Program-made: the position numbers and the translations under genes
Part shown: piece after piece, positions 43,328 to 55,900 of the stretch
Numbering within the stretch: the first letter of the stretch is position 1
How the letters are laid out: each line of letters opens with the position of its first letter
Notes under the pieces: generated by a model
Told to the model about the DNA's origin: nothing
Databases searched by the model: none
Seen by the model: the letters and a program-made list of their open reading frames with translations, nothing else
Source: Catenaria anguillulae PL171
Lineage: Eukaryota; Blastocladiomycota; Blastocladiomycetes; Blastocladiales; Catenariaceae
DNA: 64,000 nucleotides
NCBI GenBank assembly: GCA_002102555.1
Contig: MCFL01000017.1
Span: 1-64,000 of the forward strand
Reading direction: 5' to 3'

Positions 43328-45336
43328 ATGAACAAGCCCACGCCCATGGCCATAACATCATCTCCTCCACAACCACAACCACAACCACCACCTCTCTCTC
43401 TGCACGCAAGCACAATCCCTGACCCTCAACACTCGGCGCACCTATGGGTCTTCCGCTCCCTCGTCCACCAACTCGCCGCCGGCCCACACTTTGCCTCTGC
43501 CGACCCACACGCCGTCCACGTCCTCGCCCGCCTCTTTGCCCGATATCTCTCCGACCTCGCCTGCTTTGCTGCCTCTTATGCCGAAGCCTCGGGACGGGCA
43601 CGCGTCCAGTTCTCCGACTTGGGCCCGACCCTCGATCGCGTTGGCTTGCCCTTGGCGGATTTACACGCTCAGCTCTTGGCAAGTGCGCCGGCTGCTCGTG
43701 CTTCTCATGCCGCATACAAGTCCTCGCCGCCTGACAACGACAATGATACCCAATCGCCGTCATCGTCAATTGCTCCTTTCACACCACTCTGTGCCACATC
43801 CCCACCTTCAAATCCCCTCCCAATCCTCGCCCCAACCTATGGCCACGACACAAAACTCGTACCCGTGTCTGTACTCGATGCAGTGACAAGCACCCAATCA
43901 ATCCATCCGTCCTACCCAATTATTGTGGATCCCGAAAAGCACCCGCTCGTCGTCAAAAAGCTTCAAGCGCTCCCTTTACGACCATCTCTACCTGCCTCTT
44001 CCTCTTCCGGGTCAATGCCAGCATTCACTTCTCAGCAGCAGCCGCTGGCGACCGTCATTGTTCCACGAACCCAATTTCCGCCCCATGTGCCTGAGGCTTG
44101 CCCAAAGTTTCCTCCACCACATACATACAAGCGCACTCCAGTACCTTCTTTGCCGCTTTCTCATCATTGTTTGAGATTTTCCATAACTCACCCCATTCTA
44201 AAAACAGGTCATGCCGCTTCACGCAACACACACGTCGCGTGCCCCACTTCTGGCAGACCAGCGCAAGCTCATGGAAGCCAACCTGCGCCGCCTCATGACA
44301 GCCCACCCAAAACTCTTTTCCTCTGGAGCAACAAGCCCTTCTGCTCCGCCAGCGGAATCCAGCGAACCAAATGGCGAGCCCACACCCGCCCCAGTTTCCG
44401 CCAGTGCCGCCGGTCCACGGGGTTGCAAACCCCGGCTTTCCGTCCTCAAGGCACTCACCCTGTCTCAACCCGCCGCAATGTGGTGGAAGCATCCGCCCGC
44501 CGAGTTGCCACAAGATATCTTGGATGAGCTTGCGCCAGCACCCGAAGTCGAGCAGGAGGGCAAAGACACTGAACCCTTGGACATGGACATGGATTCCATC
44601 GCCGTTGTCGCCAACGGATCGCCTCGGCGTGCCAAATCACCCACAAAGTCTCCGCCGCCAACAACCACCGTGTCCCCCTCAAATCCCCCACGCCACGGCC
44701 AACCACCCTAAACAAGAGTCCAGCACCGCCCCTCGCCACCGTCGTCCCGCCCGCCTCTTCCTCCTCCGCAACCACGTCCCCATCAAGCAAACGGACATTG
44801 CGTTCGCCCACGCCCATACGCGCACGTTCGCCGCCACCTGCCGCGCCACAGACGGCTCCCGTGGCCACCGCCTCCTACCCACGTGCATCCAGTCCACTGG
44901 CCACGTCGTCCCCGATACAGCCCACAGCAAACACACCGAGTCGGCTCCCCATCTTGGACGGGGATCAAGCGCCCACGCAGCACTCGTTGCCGAGCGCATT
45001 GGTTGCGGCACTGGCACAAGAAGCAAGTGACAAGAATAATGCCAACGCCAACGGGGGTAAGGGCAAAGCACAGCCATGGCAACTGCGGGGCAACTGGCTC
45101 AAAGCAGCGGGTCGTCACCTGTGATGCCGGCGGCATCTTCATTGGCGTTGGTGGATGATGCTAGCAGCGAAGCAAGTAGCAGCGCAAGTGCGTCCGGGAC
45201 TGGGGCTGGCAACCGCCCGCGCGTGTCGAGCGGCGGCATTCTCAGGCTCAAGATCAAGCCGCTCGGTGCGGTCGGTCCGTTGCCGCCCGCCAACGCCAAC
45301 GCCAACGCCAACGGGGGTGGCCAAGAGCGAGGGTGA
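43328..45336 (+). CDS. TAF8-like subunit of TFIID (histone fold), 3' part frame-broken
   Basis: The start is taken at 43328 (MNKPTPMAITSS); the frame is open from an ATG at 43169, which would add 53 residues. Exon 1 ends at 44140; a 67-base intron (GTACCT to AAAACAG) leads to exon 2 at 44208. The histone-fold (Bromo_TP) domain covers LWVFRSLVHQLAAG, VHVLARLFARYLSDLACF and ARVQFSDLGPTLDRVGLPL. The short TAF8 C-terminal signature follows: TQFPPHVPEACPKFPPPHTYKRTP, read here in two pieces, PPHVPEACPKF and PPPHTYKRTP. The rest is a Pro/Ser/Ala-rich tail. Its frame changes near 44690 and 45090; the first fits one missing base. The tail ends with NANANANANGG. TAF8 pairs with TAF10 and imports it into the nucleus in other species. 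TAF3 shares the fold, but the HTYKRTP block favours TAF8. Confidence 0.72.
45292..45319 (+). repeat. Six-base tandem repeat (gccaac), about four copies
   Basis: Perfect gccaac units encode Asn-Ala-Asn-Ala at the end of the TAF8-like frame. A shorter run of the same unit, also followed by gggggt, lies at 45041-45060 in the same gene. Two separate tracts with the same flank suggest local slippage or duplication. Confidence 0.6.
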
Positions 45337-45643
45337 AATGAGAGTTTGTGGCTAGGGGTGCTCACTTGGTCGTAAATTATGCTCTTGGGAATAGGATTTT
45401 GGATATACATATTGATTATATTGCAACCTTCAACATCAATCACTTGCATGCAACATGCGAAGCTTCATACTCCTCTTTGCCACGAGACTGGTGGTCAGTA
45501 TATATGCGCGTGTAAGATCCTAATTACAAAAATCGATATGCTATGTATTCCTTTAAATCCTGGCGACGGAGCACATATGGACTCTCCGCAATCCATGATT
45601 CTCGGCCTCTTCGACTCCGGCTTCATATTGTCCCACACAAAAC
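45337..45643. other. Intergenic, about 307 bases
   Basis: Separates the TAF8-like stop from the next start on the same strand. AT-rich first half (45370-45440), probably a 3' untranslated region, then sequence leading into the next gene. The next gene's promoter must lie in the second half. No clear motif. Confidence 0.35.
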
Positions 45644-48600
45644 ATGCCCGCCCAAACCCCGTCGTCCACGGCGGCCTTGCCCGCGTCCGTGATCCGCAAC
45701 CGGCGGTCCTCGACGATTCCCACACCCACCGTTGTCCCGCGCCGATCCACCTCGTCCACACCCATGGCAAACGCATCCACCCGCCACCACCGCCAAAGCC
45801 ACCGGCCACCCGCCTCAACCAAACACGCGCGCACGTCCATTTCCCTTTCCTCATCTTCGTCCTCTAGCGACGACGACTCGCGCTTGTCCTCTCCAACCCG
45901 CAGCAGTACCAACGCCGCCTCACGTGCTCTGGGCTCCAAAATGCTCGACTTGCTCGACCAGCCCACATACGACCTGAGCAACACGCGCATCGATACCAAG
46001 CGCGAAGCCAGCGAGCTCGAAAAGGACATGGCCGCGTTGCGCGCAGCCATCTTGCGGCTCGAGCGCGACGTCAAGGACACGTTTACTACGCGGCGCGTGG
46101 TCACGGCCGCGCAGGCGTATTTTCCAGATGCACCGAGCCCGGTGGCGTCGCAGCCGGGGTCACTGGCTGGGTCGGCGGGCGGGTTGAGTGCGGGGGCAAC
46201 GGGTGCGGGCGAGGGCGGGATGGCAGCGGGTGGTGGGGATGATATGATTTTGAGGGCAAAGGCAGAGTTGGGCAGGCAGAGGGAGAGGGTTGCGTGGGAG
46301 GCGGAGGAAAAGGTATGTTTGACAAATTTTGCGCAAGGGTTGAGCCCAGCGCTGACAAAGATTCCATTCATCATTTGCAAGTCCAAGGGCAAGGAGTCGC
46401 ATCAGCGAATGATTGAGGAGATGATTCAGGCGACAAAGAAGCGGTTTGTCGAGAACAGCAATTTGACCTCAGGTACATTTTATCTCACATTCAACCAGCC
46501 GCCGCTCTTCTTGAGAAACTGACTCGTTGCATGTATTCCATTTCAAGCGGGACCTAAACACGTTCACCACTTTCACGGCTTTTTCGGCGACATTATGCAC
46601 ATTGAAATCGTTGGCACCTCGCTCGTCATTGTCTTCACCTCTCGCGGATTTATTGGTCCGTGCTCACCTTTCACAGACCTCTCTGCCAAAGATGCTGACA
46701 CTCGCACGTACCCCTCAATAGAGGTCTGGCGTCAAGACACGCTCACCTCATGGAAACTCGTCGACTACTGGCACCTTGCTCCCTACTACCCGCGCGTCAC
46801 GGTCGTCACGCCACTCACCCCGACGCCCGGGGAGCTTGCACATCTCATGCAAAACCGGATCCACTACTTGAAGCCGCCAGAGGAACTCGCGCCACCCAAA
46901 CCAGAATCCGTCCCGCCCTCACCGCCACCTGGCAACGACGGCGACGCCGTGGACGAGGAGGAGGAGGAAGAAGAAGGCGATGACATTGCTCCACTCCCGA
47001 CATCCGGCCTGTCTGGGCGTTCCGACATGCCACCGCCCGCCCCATCGTCCATATCCGCCGCCGCCGCCGCCGCATTCACCATGTCGGGCGGCGGGGGACG
47101 CCGCGGGCCTGCACCGCCGCCAAAGGACGAGCTCGTGCAAATGCTCACGAGCGCAACGTACGATATGGGCGGTATTGTTGCCGTGTCGGACGAGCAGGCC
47201 GTGCGTAGGGCAAATTATTTCGCGTTTTTGTTGGCGTGGGCAAGTAGTCGATCGGCCGCGTCGAGCGCAGCGTCCATGTTGGGATCCAACTTGGCGGCGG
47301 CAGCGTCCCCGGCGGGCCCCGCGGCGGTTCCAATGGACGGTGGATCAAAGGCGGGGAGTACTTCCAAGCTCGCAGATATGCCGCAACCAAGTAAACCTAT
47401 GGCCGTGCCCGTACAACCACAATCGGGCACGCAACAACAAGTGCTCGACCGGCAACTGTACCTGATCGGGTGCGCCAACGGCGAAGTGTCGCTTCTGGAA
47501 CTGACCATTGACTTTAGTGCGCTCGTCAGTTCCGCCGACGCTTCAACGCCCTCGGCGTCGTCATCACCCACACGCCCCGTGCGCTTCCGCATCCTCGATC
47601 GCGCCATGATTTCAGTGGCTCCCATCTTGCACGCCGTGTACTTTGCACCTGGCCACCACGCAGCTGTCGTGGTGCATTCGCGTGACGCCCACGGGCACCT
47701 GATTGCCGAACTTGTCGGCTATGCTGTGCCAAGGCTCAAGCCCGCGTTTCGCGTTGCGCTTGCTGACCTTGTGGATTCAGCAAGGGAAATGGCTGACGAT
47801 GGCGGCGGCGGATCGGCGCACATGCAAGAAGAAAACGATCCGTACACGTTTGGTGGTGGTGGATGGAACGGCGGGGCCACGCAAGCCGCCGCACAGGCTG
47901 CTGCGCTGACGGTGCCGTCGAGTGCAAAGGGAAGCGGCGCGCTTGGGCTCACAGCATTGGTTGCCGACAATGTCCAGTTGCGTATGTACTTGGGCGTAAA
48001 GGATTTGCTTGTGCAGGTGGCGTTTGCGAGCTTGCCGTTGATTACCGAGGCCACGTTTTTTAACACAGAAGAGGAAGCTGAGGGGGGCGCGGGAAAGAGG
48101 AGAGCGTCGTCGGCGTCGAGCGACGATGGTGCGGGCAAGGGTGGGAGGGGCGCAGGCGGCGGTGGCGACGATGAGATGCTCGAGTTGGTTGTGGTTGCGG
48201 CACATTCAGTGAGGGCAAGGGCGGCTGACGAGGACGACGATGCAGATGTACTCGGGAGCGAAGTTGGAGGCAGCATCACGTCAAACACCATGGCCGGTGC
48301 TGCTGGCGGATTGGGCGGGTTGGCGGGCTCAGTGCCAGAGGAACTGGTGGAGGTATGCAACAGGTAACCCGCTCATCATCATTGATTTTTTTCCTACTCA
48401 CTGCCTGGCTGACATCCGGATAGATTTCGTCGCTGTGTCCCATTACGTCGCCTTACACATTCAAACCCTATCTGCTGCTCGGCTGCACCGATGCCTCCAT
48501 CCGGTGCATTCCCGTCGATGACCCAAGCCAGGAAATCTTTTACTACTCTTCCGACATTGCCCTGCGCGGAGTGAGCGCGCCCATGACTGTGGCTGCCTTG

Positions 48601-49110
48601 TGTCCGTTCCGAGACGCACAGCTGGCACTTGCCGTGTGTGTTGACGGGACCACGTCCGTGTTGAGTATCGACCGGCGCGAGCTCTTGAACGAGCATCGCA
48701 TGTTGATGGGCCGCGGCGGCGTCCGCAACGCAGCAAGTGCTGCAGCAGCAGCCACGACGGGAGCAGTACGCGGGTCTTTGGCAAATGCTACCGGGTCCAA
48801 AGTAACCGTGTTGCCTCCAATTGGAGCAGGACCGGAGGGGGCGAGCACCAACTCGTCCGTGCCGTCGACACCAGGGTCACCCAATGGACGATCGCGTGCG
48901 CAGTCTGCGGCGGTACACACGAGAAGTGGCGCGGGGATGGTCAAGAGGCAGGTGTATGTTGGAGAGCCCGACCAATGCTTGTATGCCGTGGCTGTTGCAA
49001 ACGAGTGGGCGCTCGTCAAGGTGACCGATCTGGTCAAATGGCTGGACGCCAATCCGTTAGGGTCTGGAGTCGGGGGGATGGGTGTCGGTACTGGGCCGCC
49101 CTTGTTATGA
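45644..49110 (+). CDS. Coiled-coil plus predicted beta-propeller protein, unrecognised
   Basis: Four exons: 45644-46312, 46382-46472, 46548-48352 and 48424-49110. The donors are GTATGT, GTACAT and GTATGC, and all joins are in phase, giving about 1,083 residues. The N-terminal 115 residues are Ser/Thr/Arg-rich, then comes a heptad-like helix (ASELEKDMAALRAAILRLER). After exon 2 (QRMIEEMIQATKKRF) the protein becomes strand-rich with propeller-like units: VGTSLVIVFTSRGFIG, YLIGCANGEVSLLEL, APILHAVYFAPG, YLLLGCTDASIRCIPV and LALAVCVDGTTSVLSID. These are separated by long low-complexity insertions (Gly/Ala and acidic). The propeller units recall kaptin, a KICSTOR component, but the similarity is weak. 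Function is unknown. No frame breaks. Confidence 0.6.
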
Positions 49111-50381
49111 TTCTTTTCGGAAATTGTCAGTAGCAGGATTTTGGGCGGTTGATGTATTCAATGGTGCTTGTTAACTGGGATGTTGAGGCAGGCACATTGG
49201 GTACCTTCGACCGCGGCCGTTATGGGGCTCTGAAAATGAATTCGAGCAACAGCGTCTTCCATCACGCATACATCCTCTGATAACTAACGCCCATAAAATG
49301 GCAAGTACGTATGTACAGTACTTCCCTCAAAGGCCATTGGGGCTGGCGCGTCCAAGGCGCGAACCTCGACGCGTCGAGAAACTGAGTCGAGAACGTACGG
49401 ACGTGGCTGTGCACAAGGCTTGGGCTCAAAAACTGCCGGGTGGCGTCCACGCCTGTTTCATCTCCTTCATATGAGCGAGCCACTCGCTGTACGTGATTTG
49501 CTCCGTTGTACTCGTTTCAAATCTTTTGCTCTGGTCATCACAAGCCGCCAATCACAAGGCCGTGGTGGCGCTCGTTTCGACGAACGGGCCGTCGATGTCG
49601 ATGGAAGGCGGGACAAAGGTTTGCGGCCGAGGATGGCATCTCGCCACCATCTTTGGGGCCGGGAAAGACGGTCGCAGAGCATGCCCAAGGTGGACCCACT
49701 TCCTCCCCCGCACAGCAAGCTTTTCATTTCGCAACGGGTCCAAATCCTCTCTCCCACTTTTGGCCTCATCACTGCGCACATATACCGACTCTTTACGGAC
49801 CAACAATCCAGCTGCAGTACCTCACCACCGCCGAGCCATTGCAAAAGGGCGTGAGTCCGTATCGACATTCCGCAAATCGGCACAACGCTGGACACTTGAC
49901 ATTTCGCCTCGACCGCTGGTTCCACATACAGTCAAGTGCCCGCAACGGACTCCTTTCCAGATTCAGATAGATTGAAATAGACGAAGCGGATTCTCATCAT
50001 CCGGTCAACCCAAACCTCACTATTTGCCGAGCCCAATCTTGTTCGTCTCGTTCTGCGAAGGCTGCCTTTGTGACCAGTTCCCGCTTGTGCTCTGGTACGT
50101 GCCTTCACCGTGCTTGACTCCAGCCACTGGCGTTTCGCACTCATCCACCACTTCCCAACTGTGCCTTCATTACTCGTCCATATCCACATCACATCATCCC
50201 CCATCTGCCTTGCTCCGTCATCGTCCTCACCGCTTCCTTTTCCAACTCATCGCCGCATAGACACTTGCAACTGCTTGCACCCTTCTCTTTGCAAACCCGC
50301 CGTCTCGGCACTGAGTAGCATCGTCACTTCCCGACTTGCCCAACAATACATACGCACACCAGCAGACTTGCTGCATCCAGC
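49111..50381. other. Intergenic region of 1.27 kb with one possible minus-strand gene
   Basis: Contains the 3' end of the propeller-like gene, a doubtful small gene (49426-50000, described separately) and, from about 50000 to 50381, the pyrimidine-rich leader of the Frizzled-like gene. CT-rich words dominate 50120-50260, common in fungal leaders. No repeat or RNA gene recognised. Confidence 0.35.
49426..50000 (-). CDS. Possible small gene, unrecognised, joins uncertain
   Basis: Two minus-strand segments look like real protein. One, about 49810-49555, has WVHLGHALRPSFPAPKMVAR and PPSIDIDGPFVETSATTA. The other, about 49510-49426, has EQITYSEWLAHMKEMKQAW and then PPGSF before a stop at 49426. 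They lie in different frames; a very short intron or one missing base could link them near 49550. Upstream, an ATG at 50000 begins MMRIRFVYFNLSESGKES, but the link from there to the middle segment is unclear. A Cys-rich frame (CPALCRFAECRYGLTPFC) overlaps. All three plus-strand frames are also open here, so this could be chance. I cannot name a family. Confidence 0.25.
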
Positions 50382-52414
50382 ATGACGCCATCACCAAGTC
50401 ACCGCCAGTCGCTGTCTCGCGGCTCGCTCCGTCACCGTTCGCGTGTCCTGACTCCAGCATTCCCCTCCTTGGCCGCCAGTCTCGCGACAGTGCTCATCGT
50501 TCTTGCCCTCGTTGCATCCATTCCCGCCGCACTGGCCCAACAGTCCCCAGCACCATCACCGACGCCAACACCTGGCACAAATCAACCGCCTGCCACGGCT
50601 CCATGTACGTCCTTGGCCAAGGTTGGTTCCGGCATTGTTTGGTTGCCGAATTCCTCACTCTCGTCCTTCTCGACGTTTCTACAGCATGTGTCCCATACAG
50701 CGCTGTGACTGGTGGGCGTCCGGGCGTGTGCAGTGAAGTCGTCACTTGGTCCATTCCCTCGGCTGTTGTTGAGCGCGCCCGGGGAATTGAGCAAATTTTT
50801 GCCAAGTCCATCAATGAGTCCGAGCGGAACGCAATCCAATCCATGTACCCACAGTGTTTGGACGCCATGGTTCGTCTGACGTGCTTGAGCACGTATCCTC
50901 GCTGCGACGCCGCAACACCAACCACCCCTCGCCGTTCCTGCGTCAAGCCTTGTACCGACGTTATCCAGTTGTGCACGGTCCCTCTCACGATTGCCAAACG
51001 CATCGATCTGATTCCAAAGTGCGGCGACAGCCCCTTGGCACAAGCCCTTGACCGCTCGTCTGCATGCCACAACCCTCAGCTCGCCCAACTTGGTAAACTC
51101 AACAACGCCAGCCTGCCTTGCCCTGACGGCCTGCTCGAACATCCGTTGGGCGAACGCAACCAATTCGCCCTCGCCGCCGCTGCCAACCGTACCGACCTTG
51201 GTGCCACGTGCTTTGGCAAATGCTGCCTCCCTTGCCCTCGCATGAATTCTTTCTACGCAAAGGGCAAGATCGACACCATCAACAAGGCATCCATCATTGT
51301 GCGCGGCACTTCGTCTGTGCTTGCCCTCTACGTGCTCTTGTCGTACATGTTCCTGCCCAACAAGCGCAAGCACCCGGCCATCATTGTGCTCTTCTTTTCG
51401 CTCGCGCTCACCGCCTGGATGTCCAACATTTGGTTCAGTGTGCCCGACCCGCACGCCGTGCAATGCGCCTGGGAAACGGACCAGACGACGGGCGCCACGG
51501 TGTACTCGCAAATCCAACAAGCCAAGATGGGCAACAACACGCTTTGCGCCATCCAGGGCACTTTCCTCATGTACTTTGCGCACTTGTCGATCGTGTGGGC
51601 ATCATACTTGGTGCTCAACCTTCACTTGTCGGCTGTGTGGCGCTCAAACTTCCTCGAGCGTCACTTCCACCTCACCTCGCTCTTTTGCTGGCTGTGGCCC
51701 CTCGGCTGGACGCTTGCTGCGTACCTGACGCAATCGATCGAGTACAACACGGGCGTGACCTGTCTTGTTTCGAGCGAAAAAGCCATGCCATTCTTCTTCA
51801 TTCCGCTCATTGGCATCGTCGGCCCCTCGTTTGTGCTCCATCTCGTCACCTTCTTCTTCATTGGTCGCGCATCTATTCGCGAATCCGAATCCAAGGATGC
51901 CTCGCAAGTCACATCACAAACTGGGTCCAAGTCTGCCCACGACCACTACTATGGCTCGTCGGGTCCTTCGCAATCACAAGCATCGGCCAACATGCGCTCG
52001 GGTGGCTCCAACGGCTTGCGTCGCGGAAAGCACGTGGCCAAGGCAGTCAAGGTGCAGTGGCGTGCCCTGCTGCTGGCCTTGCAGCTGATCATTTGCTTTG
52101 GCTTGTTCTACGCGACCTATCGCACGCAGATGCAAAAACTCGAAAACGTGGCGGGTGAGAACTGGTTCCGCGAATGGATCCGATGCCTGACGACCGAGAG
52201 GGCCGGCCAGGACTTGTGTGCTGCACGGATTGTCAATGACGTGCCCAACTATGCCATCATTTTCGCAACTGATATGGTGGTCTCTGGGTCAGGCATCTTC
52301 TTGTTTGTGATTTTCGGTCTGCGCATGTCGGTCGTTTACGAGTGGCGCACCTTCTTTGCCGACTTGTGTGGCGGCCGTCGCAAGAAGCAGGAGCCGTATG
52401 CCAACTACATTTAA
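50382..52414 (+). CDS. Frizzled/Smoothened-like seven-helix receptor
   Basis: Exon 1 is 50382-50604; an 80-base intron (GTACGT donor, TTTCTACAG acceptor) joins in phase 1 to exon 2, 50685-52414, giving 650 residues. A signal peptide is clear (LAASLATVLIVLALVASIP, then ALAQQ). The ectodomain is a Frizzled-type Cys-rich domain: QCLDAMVRLTCLSTYPRC, then SCVKPCTDVIQLC, with a further Cys near the end, and CCLPCPRMNSFY just before helix 1. Seven helices follow, with a short intracellular loop 3 rich in Ser/Gly and a basic RRGKHVAKAVKVQWRALL. The tail (GGRRKKQEPYANYI) lacks the KTxxxW motif that binds Dishevelled in animal Frizzleds, so coupling is unlikely to be Wnt-like. Similar receptors are known from amoebae and early-diverging fungi. 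Intact, and convergent with a class C receptor gene. Confidence 0.88.
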
Positions 52415-52958
52415 TCAGTTGGATTGGCCTCAGGGGGGTGATGTACTGTATCCACTCAGCTGTATTTTTGCTTGTTGTCAATGCCGTTATCCTTTTTCTT
52501 TTGCGTTTCTCTCTGTCTGTCCTTGCATTCGTTTGCTCGTCATTTTTGCTCCTCCCTCATGTTTGTACGTTGCTTTTCTCGTTCCTGCTCTCGAGATGTT
52601 TCAATACCATTTAAATACACAAACCTACATTGACGAAGACTTGCTTATCTTGCAATTCGTATTTCCGTGCATCCCTTTCGCAAATCGGTCAATTCGAAAC
52701 GCCGACTGTCATCATCCAAACTAAGGCGAGCCAGTCTCGACAGTGGCAGTCCGACACGCCGCCTTGATCCACTCAACCCATACATCCAACTCCTTTTGCC
52801 CAGCAGCCATACACTCTATACACTCTCCACCAACCAACTCGACCCGCATCAAGTCCTTGTCTTGTACCTTATCCACCTTGTCACCCTGTCGAGCGGGACA
52901 CTCACCACGGCTACCGCCTCACTCACGGGCGCCAACACCAGCGACCCCTCCTTGGGCA
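52415..52958. other. Convergent intergenic region between two receptor genes
   Basis: 3' ends of the Frizzled-like gene (plus) and the class C receptor gene (minus) face each other across about 540 bases. The part next to the Frizzled-like stop is T-rich (52460-52560), as expected of a 3' untranslated region. If the class C tail really ends in another frame at 53068, the region is 110 bases longer. Confidence 0.4.
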
Positions 52959-55900
52959 TCAAGTATGCCTGCACCATCCGCCACGGCTGCAAAAACATCC
53001 ATTTTCGCGATCGCGCCCCCGAACGCTCAGCACGCCAAACCTGCCAAACCCAAATCCACAGCACCCATCAACTGGTCTTCCTGACATGCGCGAGGGTTCC
53101 TGGCCCCGACCGGCCGACGGTTGACGCGACGCGCATCCCCGATGCAAACGCCGACATGGGCAAAACAACCACGCCAGGCATGGCCGCAATCGACACGCTT
53201 TGCGACGCGCGCATGGGCGGTGCGGGCAATGCTTGGTCGCTACCGCGCTTGTTTGCTCGTGTTGAGACGCTCCCCGCCAATGGCTCCATGCCACTGTCGG
53301 AGCAATGGCCTCGTGGGTATTCAGTTTTGTTGAGGTTGCCGCAAACGAGTCGAGCCCTGAATGTGTACTTGGGAGAAAAAGAGTCATTTGTTTCCCATTG
53401 GCCCCTTGTGCTTGGTCGCCCGCCGTGCGTGGGCGCAGCACGGCCCACGCATTCGGGAGCAAGTAGGTTGCTGTAAACATGCACATGGGCATGATGATGG
53501 CGACGGCTTGCAGTACAAAGCCAGCCACTTGATCGACATAGTCCAGCAGGGCCAGTGGGACGAGAATCGTGGCAACGACCACAGCGTTGACGAGGCTGGT
53601 CAGGAGCAGGTTCAGCTCGTGTTTGCAATGCTTGGGCAGGTGCACGAGCCGTCGCGCCGAGAATGCAAAGAAGAGGGTGACGACAACTTGGATCCCGTGG
53701 TAGCCGAGAAGAAGCGAGTACAAGAGCGTGCTCGACGTTGGCGAGTGTGTTCCGCATCGGATGTAGTGGGATTCCAGCAGATCTGTGTGGATGGGCGTGG
53801 GAATGTTGGCCAGAGTGAAGCCGGCGAGGATGACAAGGTCAATCGTGATGGTAATAGAAACTAGGATGGCAAGGGTGTGGGTTGGAACCGCTTGACGCGA
53901 CATGTACGCGTTCACTGTACATGAGCGTTGGTTGTCAGTCACTTTCAAAGAACCAGAGAACGAGACTTGGGTGCATACACGATCGAGACCAAATTGAAAA
54001 TGCTCGAAGCCGAGCGTTGGCACAAAGAGAGAATATCCGAGGGCAAAGAGCCAAATCCTCACAAAGCACGTTGATGGCGTGGGAATGCCCACCAATGTGA
54101 AAACAATTCCCAACAGCACAACTTGACCCGTAATGATCATCCCAAGACTTTCAAAGCCAACACTTGCAACGGTTGGACTGGAGCGAAACGCCATGTACAC
54201 ACTTAGGGAGGCAGCTGACATGAGAATAACGAGTGCCGCAGCCGATTCGAATGCAATGGCGATGGGTGAAAGCGGAGAAATGTTGCTTGGCTCGCCAAAT
54301 ATGTCAATGTCGAGCAGCGTGCCAAGGTCGCGGTTGAGGGCCTTCAAGTGCTCACCGAGCTTGGTCGGTGGGCTGTCGAGGTCGGTTACGAGATTGGTCC
54401 AGTGCATGGAAATGAGGCGTGAGACTTCAGCATATTGGCTGCCCGCAGCACCCGACGGCCGATGGGCGATCTATGAATTGGCTCGCTCGTGAGTTGGAAA
54501 GGCTCGAATAGCTCGCACTACGGATTCGGAGGGAATGAACGCACGTTAATCGTGCGAAACAAGTCGCACTGACCTTGAAGGATGGTGCACACTTCGCTGT
54601 CTGTATCGTCATCGGGCATGTCTCGGTTATCAACATGAACAAACAGAAGAACAGCTAAAGGCGACACATACCATTGTACATGGCCTTGACCGTCGGCAAC
54701 GTGCCGGCATGCACCAACCGCAACCTCTGAAACTCGGGCGACATCAAAAACTCTGCCACTTTGACTGCTGCCTCTTGCTGTCTGGTGTACTTTGACACCC
54801 CCCACATCCACCCGCCAAGGCTGCAGCCCCACCTGGATTTTGAGCCACCTGCCACTCAAACGACACGTTTCTCTGCGCCAACTGGGCAACCACAAACGGC
54901 CAATTGCGATGAAACAGCGTGTTGCCCTTGGCAAACTCAAGCATGCCGTGCCATTCATCGAGCCCAGTAACCAGGTACCCTTTGCGGTTCCAAGCGTTCC
55001 ATCGATGGGCGACTGTCAGGACACGTTGGCCCGTGCTTGCGGTAAGGTCAGTTGACGACAAGGTGCGGTTGGATTCCAGTATCGAGCCTGCCGATTCGGC
55101 ACGCAACATTTCCATGATGTTGCACATGAAGCCTTCGTACGAGGGCGGTTTGAGTTGGCCAATGTATCCGATAAAGTTTGGGTTGGATCGACGCTCGGCT
55201 GGGACAATGGTATCGAGCATGACACCAAGTTGGTCCATCTATGCGGCCCGCGTACGCAAGTTCGGAGTACATAAGGGTTCGCAAAGTCGTGTCAAGTGAT
55301 GTCTGAGAAGAGCGTACAGTCTTTGGTGGCGAGCTAAATCCATGCTTTCGAAGCAAATCGTTCCTGACATAGAGTAGCCCGTAATCAGCTTGCTGAGGGA
55401 CTGCGATCCTAGAGATGGAAACAGCGAAATGAGGAATACATCGTGGCATCTCGGGCTCATTGGGTACTGAATATCGAAATGATACGAACAGGTTCCCCAT
55501 GACGCGTCCGGCAGCAACATTTTGCTCATTGTGCAGTGCCAACATGTTGGGGTTCAACTTGTCTTGCAACGGTAGCAGGTCATCGGCGTATTGTCCTGTC
55601 CAAACAACTGAAAAAGAAAACACGACGTCCATCATCACCCGTTAGAAACAACAGATAAATCATTCTTGAATGTTGGACGAACCATCCAGGACAACCATGT
55701 CAATTGACGGATCCCGATTGCGAAGCGTCAGGGCGATAGCGGCAGAAACAATGGACGTGTCATCTGTTCCCATGGCATCAAACTCGACCCAAATTCCAGT
55801 CTGGTTCAAGAACAGGCGGCGGAGCGGGAGTGTTGAAGCCCATGGCTCAATGTCGTAGGTGTCTTTCAAAAGAGAAAACGCTTTCTTTAGTCAAGAATCG

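Noticed and set aside
50582-51583. Minus-strand open frame of 333 codons
   Set aside because: Antisense to the Frizzled Cys-rich domain and first helices; a GC-driven shadow.
52667-53476. Plus-strand open frame of 269 codons
   Set aside because: It is antisense to the class C receptor tail and helix 7, which are conserved; no family resemblance.
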